Assembly (NCBI RefSeq): GCF_001619985.1
Contig: NW_017264197.1
Location: 310,001 to 374,000, forward strand
Source: Xylona heveae TC161
Taxonomy: Eukaryota; Ascomycota; Xylonomycetes; Xylonales; Xylonaceae
Direction of reading: 5' to 3'
Length of the DNA stretch: 64,000 nucleotides
Position numbers and translations under genes: made by a program. How positions within the stretch are numbered: position 1 is the stretch's first letter; each line of letters begins with the position of its first letter. A model generated the notes under the pieces. That model worked only from the letters and a program-made list of their open reading frames with translations, searched no databases and was not told the origin of the DNA. Positions 1-11,755 of the stretch are shown one piece after another.

Positions 1-688
1 TTCTAATACCGGCAACCTTTGACGTTGCTTGACGCTGATTTCTCACGACCATAAATAATCCGAGATCATTCTCACTTCAACTCAAACACACCGTCGGACT
101 ACTTTGGACAGCATACCCAGAGGCTAGATAGTCCAGCAGCAATCTATTTTACACAACACGAAGGTGTCTAGGAAGCAAATCAAAATTCATATTCTTGATA
201 CAACTATCGAGTGGTTCTCGATCTTGCCGCCGAGGCCAAGTCTCAGCTTCTGTTGGCGACTTTTCAAACGTCAGAATCTAGCTTGATACGGATTCTCAAG
301 CGCAAGCAGGTGAGTGTTTGACCCATTAATTTATCTCTTCTGATACCCGGGAAATCATCATCCTCTTTGCTCTTTTCCCCGATGATACACCGCTCATCTT
401 ACCACCGCTCTATTTTTTGCTTTTACTCAGCATCCTCAAGCAATTGGATATTTGTCTACAGCTTCATTTCAGCTTGCATCTATACAAATTATGCGCTGTC
501 AAGTTGTTTTTCTGGGCTTTCCGTTGCGTCCGAATGATATCCCGTGAGGGATTAAAGCTTGTTTTGATGCCAACAGAGTCAACAACGCTGGCCAAAGAAA
601 ATTATATTTCCCATTTTCACCTAAGAAACCTGTTCTATACTTGCAAGAGTATCATTTACTAAGGCATGCATCTTACAGAACCGCGAGC
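1..688. other. Upstream region and probable 5' leader of the first AT-hook gene
   Basis: No confident coding start is seen here. A strong donor (CAG/GTGAGTG) lies at 310 and an acceptor (CTTACAG) at 677-678, so a 5' leader intron of about 369 nt is likely. The stretch from 211 to 309 stays open in one frame and reads like protein (about 33 codons, ending in a basic KRKQ), but that frame meets a stop soon after the acceptor. I therefore treat it as leader, with some doubt. Confidence 0.4.
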
Positions 689-1883
689 ATGAAGCGCAAA
701 TCCAAACGGACCACGACAGCCAAGACGGGCCAAGATGACGAGCAAGGTTTACAAGGTGAGAGTTTATATCTTCCAGCGGGTCCCATAGTGCTAGCTATTA
801 CCATTTCCGGATATCCTAATTGACGCTTCGGCCGGACCAGCCCCCCCGAAAACATCGGCGATTAAGCGAGACAGGTCGAAGCCATCTGCGAGGCGGCAAC
901 CATCTGAAAAATTACACATGACGACTCGATCGGCTTCAAGGGCGGTCTCTGTTATTTCAGCAAGGCTGGATAATAATATCACCAACTCAATCCAAGGCTC
1001 CGCTGCCGACGCTCGTCGTCGCAGTTCGGCAAGCACTTCAACAATTAATGTTGGTGCCTCTGAGCCTGAATCTGTTGTGCCTCCTAATAAGCGTGCTCGA
1101 CTATCAACAACACCATCAAATGGTGTGAGTGAAGATCAAAATTCCATCATCATTAATAACCATGATGATGAGGTCAAAAATCTAAATTCTCCTCCAATTG
1201 CTACTTTTAGCCCTCTGGAGAGCAGAGCTTCCTCGAGAAAACGTTCTATTGATGAAGTTGGTACTGATACAACTACCAACCTCGGCCGCGAAGCCACTAG
1301 CGAAGTGCAGCAGCAGGAACAGCAACCCAATGTTGTTTTAGATGCAGAAGACGAGCCACCATTGAAGAAAAGAAGAGGACGGAAACCAAAAAATGCTACT
1401 AACGGAGATGCAAGCTCTGCAGCAATGATTTCGACTGAAGAAATTGCGCCGGTGAAGCGTCCTCCTGGACGCCCTCCGGGTCGGTCAGCTGTCGGAAAAC
1501 CCTCGGCAAACCAGCTGGGGCCTGGAAAAGGTCGAAGAGGATTTCCGGGCAAGAGAAGGGCACCCCATCCGGATGCTCGCATTGAAGCGGACCTAATCAG
1601 GCAATCCCAGCTAAAGAGAGCATATCGTGTCGTCGCTCGCGGATTGAAGACGGCTCTAATTGAATTGGGCGAACGCACGGAACAGACCTTGGAAGATGAT
1701 CCTGAGGCCCATGTCAACAACGACGCCCATCAAGTCATCCAAGATCAACTTGATGCTCGCTTGGCTGAGCGCTTGGCTTTTATTCAAAGAGAGCATCAAA
1801 TTGAAGCCGAGCATCAGCAACGCAAACTAGAGTTTGAGAGAGAACTAATCCGTCAGATGTTTCAGGTAAGTCAAACCCTCAAA

Positions 1884-1914
<31 letters not shown>

Positions 1915-3748
1915 CTCTTGATCTCGCCGTCCACTGACAGCCAAAAAGCAAAATGTTGCCAATCTTCAAGAGGACTATCTCATCCGCGGTAAACATGAGT
2001 TGATGGAGCTCTATCGCAGCCAGACGCAGCGAGAAACTGAAGGTGACGTCACTGAGTCAGAGGTAGGTCGTAGGTGCACCCATTGCGAGGACTCCACGTA
2101 TTGACAGATTTTTTAGGATGAGATTGAGGCTCCACCTAGACAAGAACCATCTGATTTGCGTGTGGGCTCCAATCCTTCAAGAAGCGTTTTCTTCGATAAA
2201 ACGGAGAAACGCTGGGATTTCTTTGATAATATAGTCAAAATCCGACTGGACCTGCTCGAGGAATTCCCAGATATACTGGATCAGCCAACCTCGTTTACAA
2301 CGATAGACTATTGGCAGCGAATTTGGGCCATCGAAAAGCTCAACGTCTTGGCCCTGGCAAGGGCACATGAGGCTCTGAACGAGCTGCAACAGCCGTCTCT
2401 AACACCGCCTCCAGCCATTACTCCCGTAGCCCCGATCTCCAACGAGGAGCTCGATGCGCTACAAATCTTGGCCAATCTTTCTCAGGAACAGCCGAGAATG
2501 GGTCTCACAAATGGCCGCGAGGAAGCTACAGCGGTTACAGACATTGAATCGCAGCAACAGCAGCATCCTCATCCGCATGTGCAACCAGCTTCTCCGCCCA
2601 AGCCAGTCAAGCCCGCGAGAAGTCGAACTGAACCTTCGCTGAAGCTTATTCTGTCGTCACCGTCTCCGGAGCTTAAGGGTGGGGCTGACGAGAAAAGAAG
2701 TACCAGCATTACTGTCCCAACTGTTGCCCCGGTTGCGGAGGGACCAGTGTCACCTACTAGATCTCGCGACCATCATTTTGAAGCCGCCTCCCGCAAGCTT
2801 CAAGATATTGTCGCATCTCCGGGGCCAGTCGAAATGCGCCTTCCACCACCAACTAATCTTCCTCACCAAGGGGCCCCAACCCTCCCACCGCCGGACCAGC
2901 TCCGAAATGCGCCCATTGATCATTTTGTTTCTCCAGTGATTAGCGAAAACAGATTGCCGATAAGCAACGCCGATACTCTGCCACGAAACCCTCGAATGAT
3001 TGAGCCTATTCGGCCGGCAATGCAACCCATCGCCTTGGCGCCTACCCCCATCCCTCCCATGGACTATCGACAATTTCCAGATCCTTTCCTTGATCGAAAT
3101 TTTTCTCCAGCTCATGATCGAAGCGCACAAGCATTGTCGTATGCTCCGCCCCCACTGATGCCCCTTCCTCGGCCGCAGATTTCACGTCCACGAGACATTC
3201 ATCCGCCGCCCGGATCATACCATCACGCGCCTTCTTTCCAACGCTACCCTACGGTGGAAGCTGCACCTCATCCGCCTCCGCCACCACCTCCCCCACATCA
3301 ATGGGCTTATTGGGATGACTCTGACCGACCTTTCTTTCGGGGACCGCCACCTCCCCCACTCCCCCTACCACCCCAGGATTTTGTGTCGCCGGCAAAAGCG
3401 TCTTATGCATCTCCACTTTCCATGCAGCCAGCATACCCGGTCGGCGTTGTTGCTAATGCTCCACCCTCAGCATATGTCTCGCAGCCGCCGCGGCCAAAGC
3501 GAGAGAGTCGCCCTATTCTTCCAGCTGGGCGAGTTCAAGTCCCGCCGGCACCAGCTCCACGAGCACTATCATTTTCCCATTACCAGCCACATGTGCCTGG
3601 ACGTACTGCTTCCCTACCCCCGCCCCCTCACGGCGAACTCCCTGGAGTCCGACCACCAACGTTCCGAGAACCGTTTGATCATCCACCGGGATTAGCTGAA
3701 TTTCGACACCGTTTTGCGCCGGAGACATCGGCCAAGCGGGATCGCTAG
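689..3748 (+). CDS. AT-hook, proline-rich nuclear protein of unknown function
   Basis: Model: exons 689-755, 841-1865, 1949-2062 and 2117-3748, all in phase, giving 945 aa. I do not recognise a named family. The N-terminal third is basic and low in complexity, with AT-hook-like cores (KKRRGRKPK near residue 170, then KRPPGRPPGR about 35 residues later), which bind the minor groove of AT-rich DNA. A charged helical stretch rich in E, Q, R and H follows, spanning the intron at 1866-1948, and then a short conserved-looking segment around a W-D-F-F motif. The C-terminal half is proline-rich and probably disordered. A chromatin or transcription role is inferred from the AT hooks only. The intron at 1866 holds a run of 25 T. 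I chose the AAG acceptor at 1948 over the CAG at 1940 because only the former keeps the frame open, so that junction is less certain. Confidence 0.7.
1886..1910 (+). repeat. T25 homopolymer inside an intron
   Basis: Twenty-five consecutive T residues lie between donor and acceptor of the second coding intron of the AT-hook gene. The tract may serve as an extended polypyrimidine tract. Its true length is uncertain because such runs are error-prone in sequencing. Confidence 0.9.
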
Positions 3749-4965
3749 TTACCCCATATTGTTCCGGATGCCTGATTGAGGTCGTTTTCGACTTACACCA
3801 AATCGTCTTCCACTTTTAACCGTTTTCTCTTCATCTAGCATGGGCACTCAATGCCTTGTCTAATATTTACTCGGGAGGGGGCGTCAGATTATTGACTGGT
3901 ATTCTTCACCGCATCTTTATTGCCGTTACCGCATCTCTAGCTGGTTCGGCCGGCATGGGGTCATTGACGTCTCGGCGTTGTTGTGGGACATTAGCACTCT
4001 GTATCCTGGGTTCTGCCAAAAATTTATCTGTCTCATGACTTTGGTCATGGCTTTCTTTTTCCTTGGGTCACGCGCCAGGGTTTGCTTACATTCTGTTACT
4101 ATGGGCGTTTGTTCACCTCTGCGTCAGAGACTTTTTATTTCTTTTACTGTATTCTGGGAGACTTTTCCTACTTTCATCGCTGCCGAATCATCCTCTGTGT
4201 GTCATTGATTTTCACGGCTGGGCATGCTCAAGGCTCGGGTGCAAGGACAGACTTTTATTTCTATTTCCACTTTGATATCTTCGGCACTATTCATACGTTT
4301 CACGTCATGTACATACGGATACAGACGCACATATCGTATGACGAATAACTCCATTTGATAATAGTCTCTTGCTCTCTTCGGACGTGATTTATTTCTTTGC
4401 ATACACAGAATTGTAGACAATATTTGATATGATTACCTCTTTCATGCACGTCTCTGTCAGTGAACAAATCCAGTAACAAACACCTGAAGAGACTGTCAAT
4501 ACTGCGAGGGAAAAGTATCGATATGACTCAGTTACATTGCAGCAATCATTTTTGTCCTCCTCCCTCAATCCACCGCATTATCAAACATCTACCAGCCCCT
4601 TATCCCGTTCTTTCAAGTTACCCTCTTGGTGAGGGACCCGGAAACACTCAGAGACCGAATGACTCGACTTCTAGTCCCAAACAGGAAAGAGCTGAGTTGA
4701 TTTAACCGAATAGAGACAAAGCTTCGAAACCAACACACTCTGCACTATACTGCGATAGGAAATGCAAGCGGGGCATTCTTTTCCTGCCAAACTCTGCCTC
4801 ACAGACCCTTTTGACGTAGCTGAGTCCGACTCAAGCGAGTGAGCGAGAGAAAAGTTCCAGACTAAGATACCTCTATTCTATACCATCAACGAATTCTATT
4901 CCGACTCACCAAAAAGGTATGTGATAACACTGCGCCGCAGAACCCTCCATTGCACATCTTCTGCT

Positions 4966-4974
4966 TTATATAAA
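4966..4974 (+). promoter_or_regulatory. TATA-like box of the eIF6 gene
   Basis: The string TTATATAAA lies about 520 nt before the eIF6 start codon. It is followed by a pyrimidine-rich initiator region and by a probable leader exon ending near 5106. The assignment rests on position and consensus only. Confidence 0.45.
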
Positions 4975-5106
4975 GACCCGCTCGTTCTCCCTCTCTTGCT
5001 TTTCCGCAACTCAACGACAGCTTTCGATACAGCTTGAACAACTGTTGCTTATACCCCGCTATAAGATAGAGAATTCCTCTCTCCGTTTTCCACAGAAGCA
5101 CATCCG

Positions 5107-5391
5107 GTACGTTTGATTCAAATATTTTCTTCCTTTTCTATGCCTTCCTCGCAACTAGTCCGAAGATCAATGGGATCTCTCTGGGAAAACTGGTTGCGCA
5201 ATTACTGTGACAGAATTGGGTCCTAGAACCCGAAAGCACAAGTGGAGCTAGGACATTTCTGTTCCGGGAACCGCAGGAAGAGGAAAAAAGAAAGAAATCT
5301 CACGCCGTCGGCGACAATATCTCATAATGATCGATTGAAGCTGAAGAAGAAAATAAAGAGACCTGTTTACTGACTTTACGATTAATATCAG
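5107..5391 (+). other. Probable 5' UTR intron of the eIF6 gene
   Basis: A strong donor (CCG/GTACGT) at 5107 pairs with an acceptor (TATCAG) ending at 5391. A CTGAC branch-point match lies about 20 nt before the acceptor. The enclosed sequence has no coding character and lies wholly before the start codon at 5497. The splice is inferred from consensus only. Confidence 0.45.
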
Positions 5392-5496
5392 AGTACAATC
5401 GAAGGAATACTCGGACATAGACGGCTCCTGCCCCGCTTTTGCTCTACATCAGACACCATTCTACCAAATCGACACCAGGAGGACACAACAAGCATA

Positions 5497-7225
5497 ATGG
5501 CTGTGCGTGCGCAGTTTGAGAACTCGAACGAGTAGGGTTTTACTCTTCTTTTCTCGCCTTTTTGTTTTTATTGCTTTGCTGGAAAGAGCTGTACCGCAAC
5601 CAATTCCTTGATTTCGCCAAGCCTGCTGGCTTGTTGCTGTGCACCGGAATGGACGATTAAATGTTGGGAAACATTTGCGGGAGGATTGCATTCGAACAAC
5701 CAAACCGAAGTGAATCAACATGTGAAATGGAATGCGACAATCCAAGCACAAAAGGCAAACAACCGCAATTTGGGGGCCAGAGGGAAAGAGATGGCCCGCG
5801 TTTGGCGCCGTTGGGGTACTATGTTCCTACGATTGGCTTGGACAAGGGAAATTCAATTAATACAGGAAATAACTCAGCGAGAAGAGCGAAGAGGCTTTGG
5901 ATTAAGCGGACACACTTGTTCTGCTCCAAACGACTTCTACCTTTGAGGATACTGTGCTTCTACGACTTCACGGCTAGCAATCAAACCAGCAGGTTCAAAA
6001 CGAGCATGCGATTGCGGGAACTAGGCTCTATCCTTGTGGCTGGATTGCATGAAATAAATATGATCAGAAGCTAACAGATGACCTTTTGCAGGGTCGGGGT
6101 CTTCTCCACTCTTACCAACTCCTACGCTCTGGTTGCCATTGGCGCCTCAGAGAACTTTTACAGGTACGTACTTTGCAAGCCCGCGGATTTTCATCATGCG
6201 GCTTCCCAATCGCTTCGGACGGGATGCATGATACTCTCCTGCGGCCATCCTTCCAATTGCAAAATCGAGACTAATACGGCAATAGTGTCTTTGAAGCCGA
6301 ATTGCAGGATGTCATTCCCATCTGCCACGCAACCATTGCCGGAACAAGAATCATTGGTCGTTTAACAGCTGGGTATGTCATATTTTAGTCGTCCTTAGGG
6401 GCGTTTTTCTATACGCCCTAGAAACACACGATCTACGTCTGGAATGTCCACTGATGCACTGGCAGTAACCGTAAGGGTCTCCTTGTTCCTACGACAACAA
6501 CAGACCAAGAACTGCAACACATTCGAAATTCCATTCCCGACAGCGTCAAAATTCAGCGGATAGAAGAGCGGCTATCGGCACTCGGCAACGTTATTTGCTG
6601 CAATGATCACGTTGCCCTCGTTCATCCTGATATTGAGCGCGAGACCGAAGAAATGTACGTCTAATTCAAAACCTGCTCCCACCAAAAAGATTGCATTCCT
6701 TCAGTCTTTCCCAATATGTCGCATTGCTAACACAATAATAGTATCGCCGATGTCCTCGGCGTTGAAGTTTTCCGACAGACTATTGCCGACAATGTCCTCA
6801 CGGGCTCATACATGGCGCTCAGCAACCAAGGTGGCATTGTCCACCCCAAAACGTCCATTCAGGACCAAGACGAATTGTCTAGTCTGCTTCAAGTGCCCCT
6901 CGTTGCGGGAAGTGTGAACCGTGGCTCGCCTGTCGTGGGCGCTGGTATGGTTGTCAATGACTGGATGGCCGTTACAGGTGAGTTACCCAACTCGATCTTA
7001 CTCTGGAGCTCTTCCCCTTTCTACACTTTCTTTTTTTCCATCAGGAAAATTTGGCTCCTCCCTTTTCAAACAAGCAGCGAACGACTGACTATTCGACCTA
7101 CAGGTCTCGACACTACTGCTACTGAACTGTCTGTTATGGAGTCTGTCTTCCGTCTGGGCGAGGGCATGGGTCCCAGCGCTATCAACACCAACAACAAGGA
7201 CGCCATGGTCGAATCGTTTTACTAA
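5497..7225 (+). CDS. tif6: Eukaryotic translation initiation factor 6 (eIF6/Tif6)
   Basis: Model: exons 5497-5531, 6092-6163, 6286-6372, 6466-6654, 6742-6977 and 7104-7225, all in phase, giving 246 aa, the usual eIF6 length. eIF6 is a pentein-fold protein that binds nascent 60S subunits, is needed for their assembly in the nucleolus, and blocks premature joining to 40S. The product begins [16 protein letters not shown] and contains hallmark blocks such as NRKGLLVP, the [10 protein letters not shown] segment, a C-C-N-D-H stretch, [11 protein letters not shown] and [17 protein letters not shown]. Identity is clear from nearly end-to-end agreement with the family as I know it. The first intron is 560 nt, far longer than the others (85-130 nt) and as large as the coding part of many small genes. 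The neighbour pex3 is convergent. Confidence 0.96.
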
Positions 7226-7971
7226 ACAGGAATCGGCAAGACCGGAAGTGGAATTGTCCTATGCCCTTGTGCGCTTCTTTTTGCTCTCGTGTCGTTGCGT
7301 GCAACTTTGCTGGTTCGATGTATGTGTCGACTTCGAATGTTTATATTTTCCAAAACTTCTGATTCATGAGTCGTCATCATGATGGGGTGTTATATTACTT
7401 TTTTTGGGAACTACCATTTCAAATAGATGACCAATTAAATATTGCATTTATTGATCCGCCAAAAAAAGAACAACTCTGGAAAATATGCCTCAAGTACATA
7501 TCAGTACACGGAATTGGAAAATGCAGGGAAGGAAAAAAAAGTGAAATCTTGTCTGTTCCTCACTACTACAAAAGGAGACAAAATGGCAGGGCCATTTAAA
7601 AAAAGTGTTAATGACATGAACTAAGACTTGAATCATTCAAGGGCATAACATTGAAAACATTGCCAGCATGCTATGGACGTCAACACATAACTACCAAGGA
7701 AATGGTTACTATGGAAATATTCAATAGTAGATTGCCACCGACTGCAGATACAACAATAGATAAAAAAAAGTTGACCAAGAAATTCACATCAGATTCGCTC
7801 CAAAAACAAAGCGGAGGGTAAAGATGAAATAAAATGTCAAAGGCAAGAAATAAAAAGGGCGAATCTTGACAGACGCTGGTAGTTCCTTGACTGTTCACCA
7901 ACTTTGAGGTCCGACAATGGGCTGTACGCGCCCTTTTTACTCCGCAGCTCCGAAGCTCCGCTAGAACGCTT
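7226..7971. other. Convergent 3' regions of tif6 and pex3
   Basis: AT-rich sequence with A-runs and no supported gene. It must hold the polyadenylation sites of both flanking genes. Confidence 0.6.
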
Positions 7972-10180
7972 TCATTCAGCTTGGTCGGATACGTGTGGTT
8001 CTCGCGGTGCTTGCATTTCACTTTCTGGCGCATTTTCAACGTCATTACTCGTGGAATGCGCAGGAATCGGAGCAGAGCCTGTCTCGATAGCCTCGCTGGT
8101 ATCGCTGGCACCGGTAGTAGCTTGAGACGCCGAAATATCAGGGCTGGCTGCGGTTCTATGCACTGCCTTGTCCCATGCGCTTTCAAATGAACTTTGTTCT
8201 TGTTCACTTTCTTGGGTCTGGATGTCAGCCTGACTCTCGGAATGAGAATGCAAGCCCGTGTCCAGCACATGTTCCGGGGTTGCTTCTTCCTCTTTTACGA
8301 CCGGCTCGCTCTGAGAAAGGGCTGCCTGCCAGCTCGTCTCTTCCGCCAATAATGACGACGGCATGTTTTCAGAAGACGACGGTATCAGATCTTGTTGGGG
8401 CTGGGAAGGCGGTGAATTCGATGGCGGAATGACAACGAAATCGTCTGGCGCCGCCGAGATGGGTCCTGCTCTGGTAGGGGCTTTGGCGGAGCCAGGATTT
8501 TCCACTTCGACCTCGGCGTCGAAATTCGACGAATAGACCACTGCGGCGAAAGCGTCAAGGTCGCGAACTGCATCGATAGCTTGAATGTATTCATTGATGG
8601 GAGCGGGAGAAGTGCCATTGCCTGCGCCGCTACCGAGGCCAATGGCGTGGGCTTGCCTTGTTAACACGGCAAGAACAGTGGCGACTTTGGCTTTTGCCGC
8701 GAGGTCGGCTTCTGTGTGGACAGGGAGGTCTGATATGTCGGGGAAGGCGGTGGGGTTCAGGGTGTCGGAGAAAGGCCCCGGCATAGATTGGTTGGTGGTT
8801 GGTAAAGGGGGGAGTTTGAAGGCTTGGACGCGCAATTTAGAGTCAGTGAGAAGGGAGAAGGTGGAGTCGAGCGTCTTGGTGAGGATGAATGTGAATGTGG
8901 GCGAGTCGATCAAGTCTGATGTTTCGTCGAGTAGCCGCCTCAAGAGAGGGGCGCTGGTATCGGCGGACGGGAAGTCCGGCGTCATGCCTGATTCGTGAAG
9001 GACGAACGACTCATGCTCGCGGGACGGAAGGAGATAGGGAAGCCATTTTTTGGTTCTGAGTTGAAGGGTTAGTGAAGGTGAGATAGCAATAACAAAACCG
9101 CAACGAGAGCCATGTTGCGAGTAGGCATAGGAAGATAGGGTGTCGGTCAAGACGTACCTTCGAGCTTCTTCCGTCTCGCCTTCCACCTTTTTGCGCACTT
9201 CAAGAATAATATTCGACAATCTCTCAAGGGCAATGTCTTCGCGAGGGTTCAAGGATCCAAACACCTCCTTTACCGCTGTTTCAACCTTGCCCATAATGTC
9301 CCGCCAGCCCCGGTGCAAGAGCCACCAGCTGAATGTCAAGTACCGCCTATTGGTCTCAAAATCACTGCCATACGCCTGGTCTAGGTTGTCGTCATCATGA
9401 TTTTCCAGACTTATTGTTGAATCCGCAGCAGAGTATGAGGCCAGTGCGACAACGCTTGAGAGGTAGCTTCGACGTCCGAGCAAGTTGAGTTGGATACGCG
9501 TAAGAAGCGTGAGGAGCGAGAGAGTATAGAGAAGGGTAAAGGATCTCGTTATAGCTGAGAAATAAATTAGTATGTTCGAATACAAAATCCTGAGAAAAGA
9601 GCAGTTCCATACAGCTAATCTTGAGCTCATGCCACAATTGTGCCTTTGTCTTTCTTGGACGTTGGCTGGACGCGACTCCTTCAGAACCAGCCTGGCTGGC
9701 ATGTACATAGCTTTCACTTTGGAAGCTCTGCAAGCTTCTCCCATCATCGTCCGTAATACTGGGCGCCTCAGAGCCGCCCTCTGATGGAGTTATTTCGGAT
9801 CCTGCTCCTACGCTGCGAGCCAACCTCTCGGCCCTTTTCTGCTGCAGCTCATTGGTAATATTCTCGACTGGTAGAGCCTCAAGGATATTTTCAGTGGCCG
9901 TTGGTAGGAGCGCGAGGACTGTAAAGGTACAGTCTTCCTGATTCTGCTCGAATCTTCGACGTAGACTAGAAGCAACGTCAGTCTGCTTCTAATACAAGCT
10001 AGCATTTGGGATTGGGACGTACTTCTCCCGAGCAATGCGGTCACTGCTCATGCGCTCACGAGCTTCATTCAGTTTTGCCAGAACATACTGAGTTGCTACA
10101 TATCCGGCTCCCAAAGCCCCAAGACCAATGGCAAAGCGGCCCCGATTCCGCCAGAACCACTTGCGGGTGGCCGTGAACAT
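7972..10180 (-). CDS. pex3: Peroxin 3 (Pex3), peroxisome membrane biogenesis protein
   Basis: Model on the minus strand: exons 10180-10023, 9965-9613, 9554-9158 and 9055-7972, in phase, giving 663 aa. Pex3 sits in the peroxisomal or ER membrane, docks Pex19 with its membrane-protein cargo, and also anchors pexophagy and inheritance factors. Visible marks are a basic N-terminus (FTATRKWFWRNRGR), one membrane segment at about residues 16-33, the conserved RRRFEQNQEDC block right after the first splice, an LWHELK segment, and a TRIQLNLLGRRSYL motif. Typical fungal Pex3 is around 450-550 aa. Here the region after about residue 485 is a long acidic, S/E/A/Q-rich, probably disordered tail of about 180 residues. 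The start was chosen because the N-terminal targeting region matches the family. It shares a divergent promoter region with atg101. Confidence 0.94.
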
Positions 10181-11009
10181 TGTATGTCGATCGAAGTCGT
10201 TACTGGGATGATATCATGCTTGAGGAAAGGCGGATTTGAGAGCGCAACAACGGTCAGCTCTAGTCACAGGATACCTCCTTTCAATGCCCTTCAACTAAGG
10301 TACTGAGATTCGATGGACGTCTCAAACTGAGGTGAAACACATAGGATGTTCCAGAGAGCTATCGATATGTAGAATGATGCAGTTCCCAAAAAGGCAAGAA
10401 CCTCGGCGATGCCGGTGGCAGGCAGCATAAAAATTGCATAACTGCGGCACTCACTTTAGGTAAGGCAGGTACCTAATCATAAACCGGTTATCAAAGTTAT
10501 GCTTTGTCATTTCCCCCACGTTCCTTGTCCCTTGGAGCTTTTCCGTATTCGCACAGAACTAACGGAGTCTCTCCATCCTGTCCGCCCCACTATGACAACC
10601 GCGTCACTTGTCTCCTCCACCATTATCTGGTCACCCCTCTCATCTGATCATCGACGAACCGGACATGATGTCCAATCCGCGCCGCAACAGCAGACCCCTA
10701 ATCTGAATCACCATCCAATCCCTGAGTCCTCAGAAAAGCTGAAAAATCAAACATTTGTTAATCCTGGAATGGATTTACCCCACCTTATCCCACGCTCGAT
10801 GACATCGTTCCCCGTCTTAGCCGGCTTGTGCTCGTGCCTCTAAACGCAACGCGGCCGGTGCTTGATAAGATTTGCGACTCCACTTTCTCCATCCATAGGC
10901 GGCTCAAGCTCACCTCATTCACCACACACTTTCTTGCGAGAGCATCCTTCTGACTTTCCGCGCGCCATATTCCTATTCCCGATCCCTCTCAAAAGCAGCC
11001 TTTCATACC
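10181..11009. other. Divergent promoter region of pex3 and atg101
   Basis: 829 nt between two start codons. It holds a GGTACCTAAT-type element near 10460 and pyrimidine-rich tracts before atg101. One 114-codon open frame here has no protein-like features, so I call no gene. Confidence 0.6.
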
Positions 11010-11755
11010 ATGGAGCCGCGGCGCCCACCAGAGTACATTCTCGAGGTCTTTGCAGATCCGACCTGCGTCAAGGATGTTGTGAAAGGTCAGGCAGTTCTTT
11101 GAAGCTTCTACCGCTTCTAAACATGTCCTTTGGAAAGCCGCGTTGACTATTTCCTGCATGTACTGACTACCACGCTTCTTAGGCATTCTACATACTATCT
11201 TCTTTCATCGTTTCTTCCCTTCTATCCGGCCCCGCACCTGGGATTTACTTGACCTAACACTTCCCATCGTCGACGATGCCGAGCTTGAGACTCTGATTGA
11301 CCAACGAGCCGCCGCCTTGATCCGTCAAATTGATACTACATCCAACTTATCATCTGCGAGCGTGCGCGGCCAAATTACCGTGCAGTTCTTCGAGAAACGC
11401 CGGCGAAAGGCTTGGTTCTCGACCAAAGCTGAAGAAGAGGTATGCTGGGAGATGTGGACGTTGGATGTCACGCTGGCCACGCCACGAACCGAGTCTGGTA
11501 CGTTGATTTGCCCTCTACCATAATTGTCAATCTTGGAAATCAGCCCCTAATAGTTCATGAATCGCAGAACGCCTCAAAGTGCGCAAGGCTATGGAGATGA
11601 TGCTCCAAATGACAGCAATGAAGATTATTAGCATCGTCAATCGTGACAAGGACCACATTCCACCAATTACAACCAGCGAATCCAACCCGTTCCCTTACCA
11701 GATTGCCATCAACCCGAAGCTTGATGGGTGGGGAACGCGGATCGGCATTTTCTAG
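11010..11755 (+). CDS. atg101: Autophagy-related protein 101 (Atg101), HORMA-domain
   Basis: Model: exons 11010-11085, 11183-11497 and 11568-11755, in phase, giving 192 aa. Atg101 is the HORMA partner of Atg13 in the Atg1/ULK initiation complex in organisms that lack the budding-yeast Atg29/Atg31 set. The protein shows the family layout: an N-terminal strand reading EYILEVFADPTCVKDVVKG, an I-L-H-T-I-F-F-H-R helix (compare human VLHTVLLHR), a Q-F-F-E-K-R strand, a K-A-W-F segment at the place of the human WF finger, and WEMWTLDV matching human WEVWTVKV. It ends with an FPYQIAINP strand and a short GWGTRIGIF tail. It is shorter than the human protein (218 aa) at the C-terminus, which is normal for fungi as far as I recall. 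Confidence 0.92.

Larger units (their letters stand above)
3749..5496. other. 3' region of AT-hook gene and promoter/leader of eIF6 gene
   Basis: No gene is supported. The first kilobase is pyrimidine-rich and typical of a fungal 3' region. The last 550 nt hold a TATA-like box and a probable leader intron of the eIF6 gene. Small open frames here (up to 96 codons) show no recognisable protein. Confidence 0.6.

Noticed and set aside
1136-1720. 194-codon minus-strand open frame across the first AT-hook gene
   Set aside because: It is antisense to a well-supported exon and has no domain of its own; its composition follows from the low-complexity coding strand.
5608-6074. Open frames of 112 and 137 codons within the eIF6 locus
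   Set aside because: They lie in the first intron of eIF6. The spliced protein agrees with the family only if this part is removed, and the frames resemble no protein.
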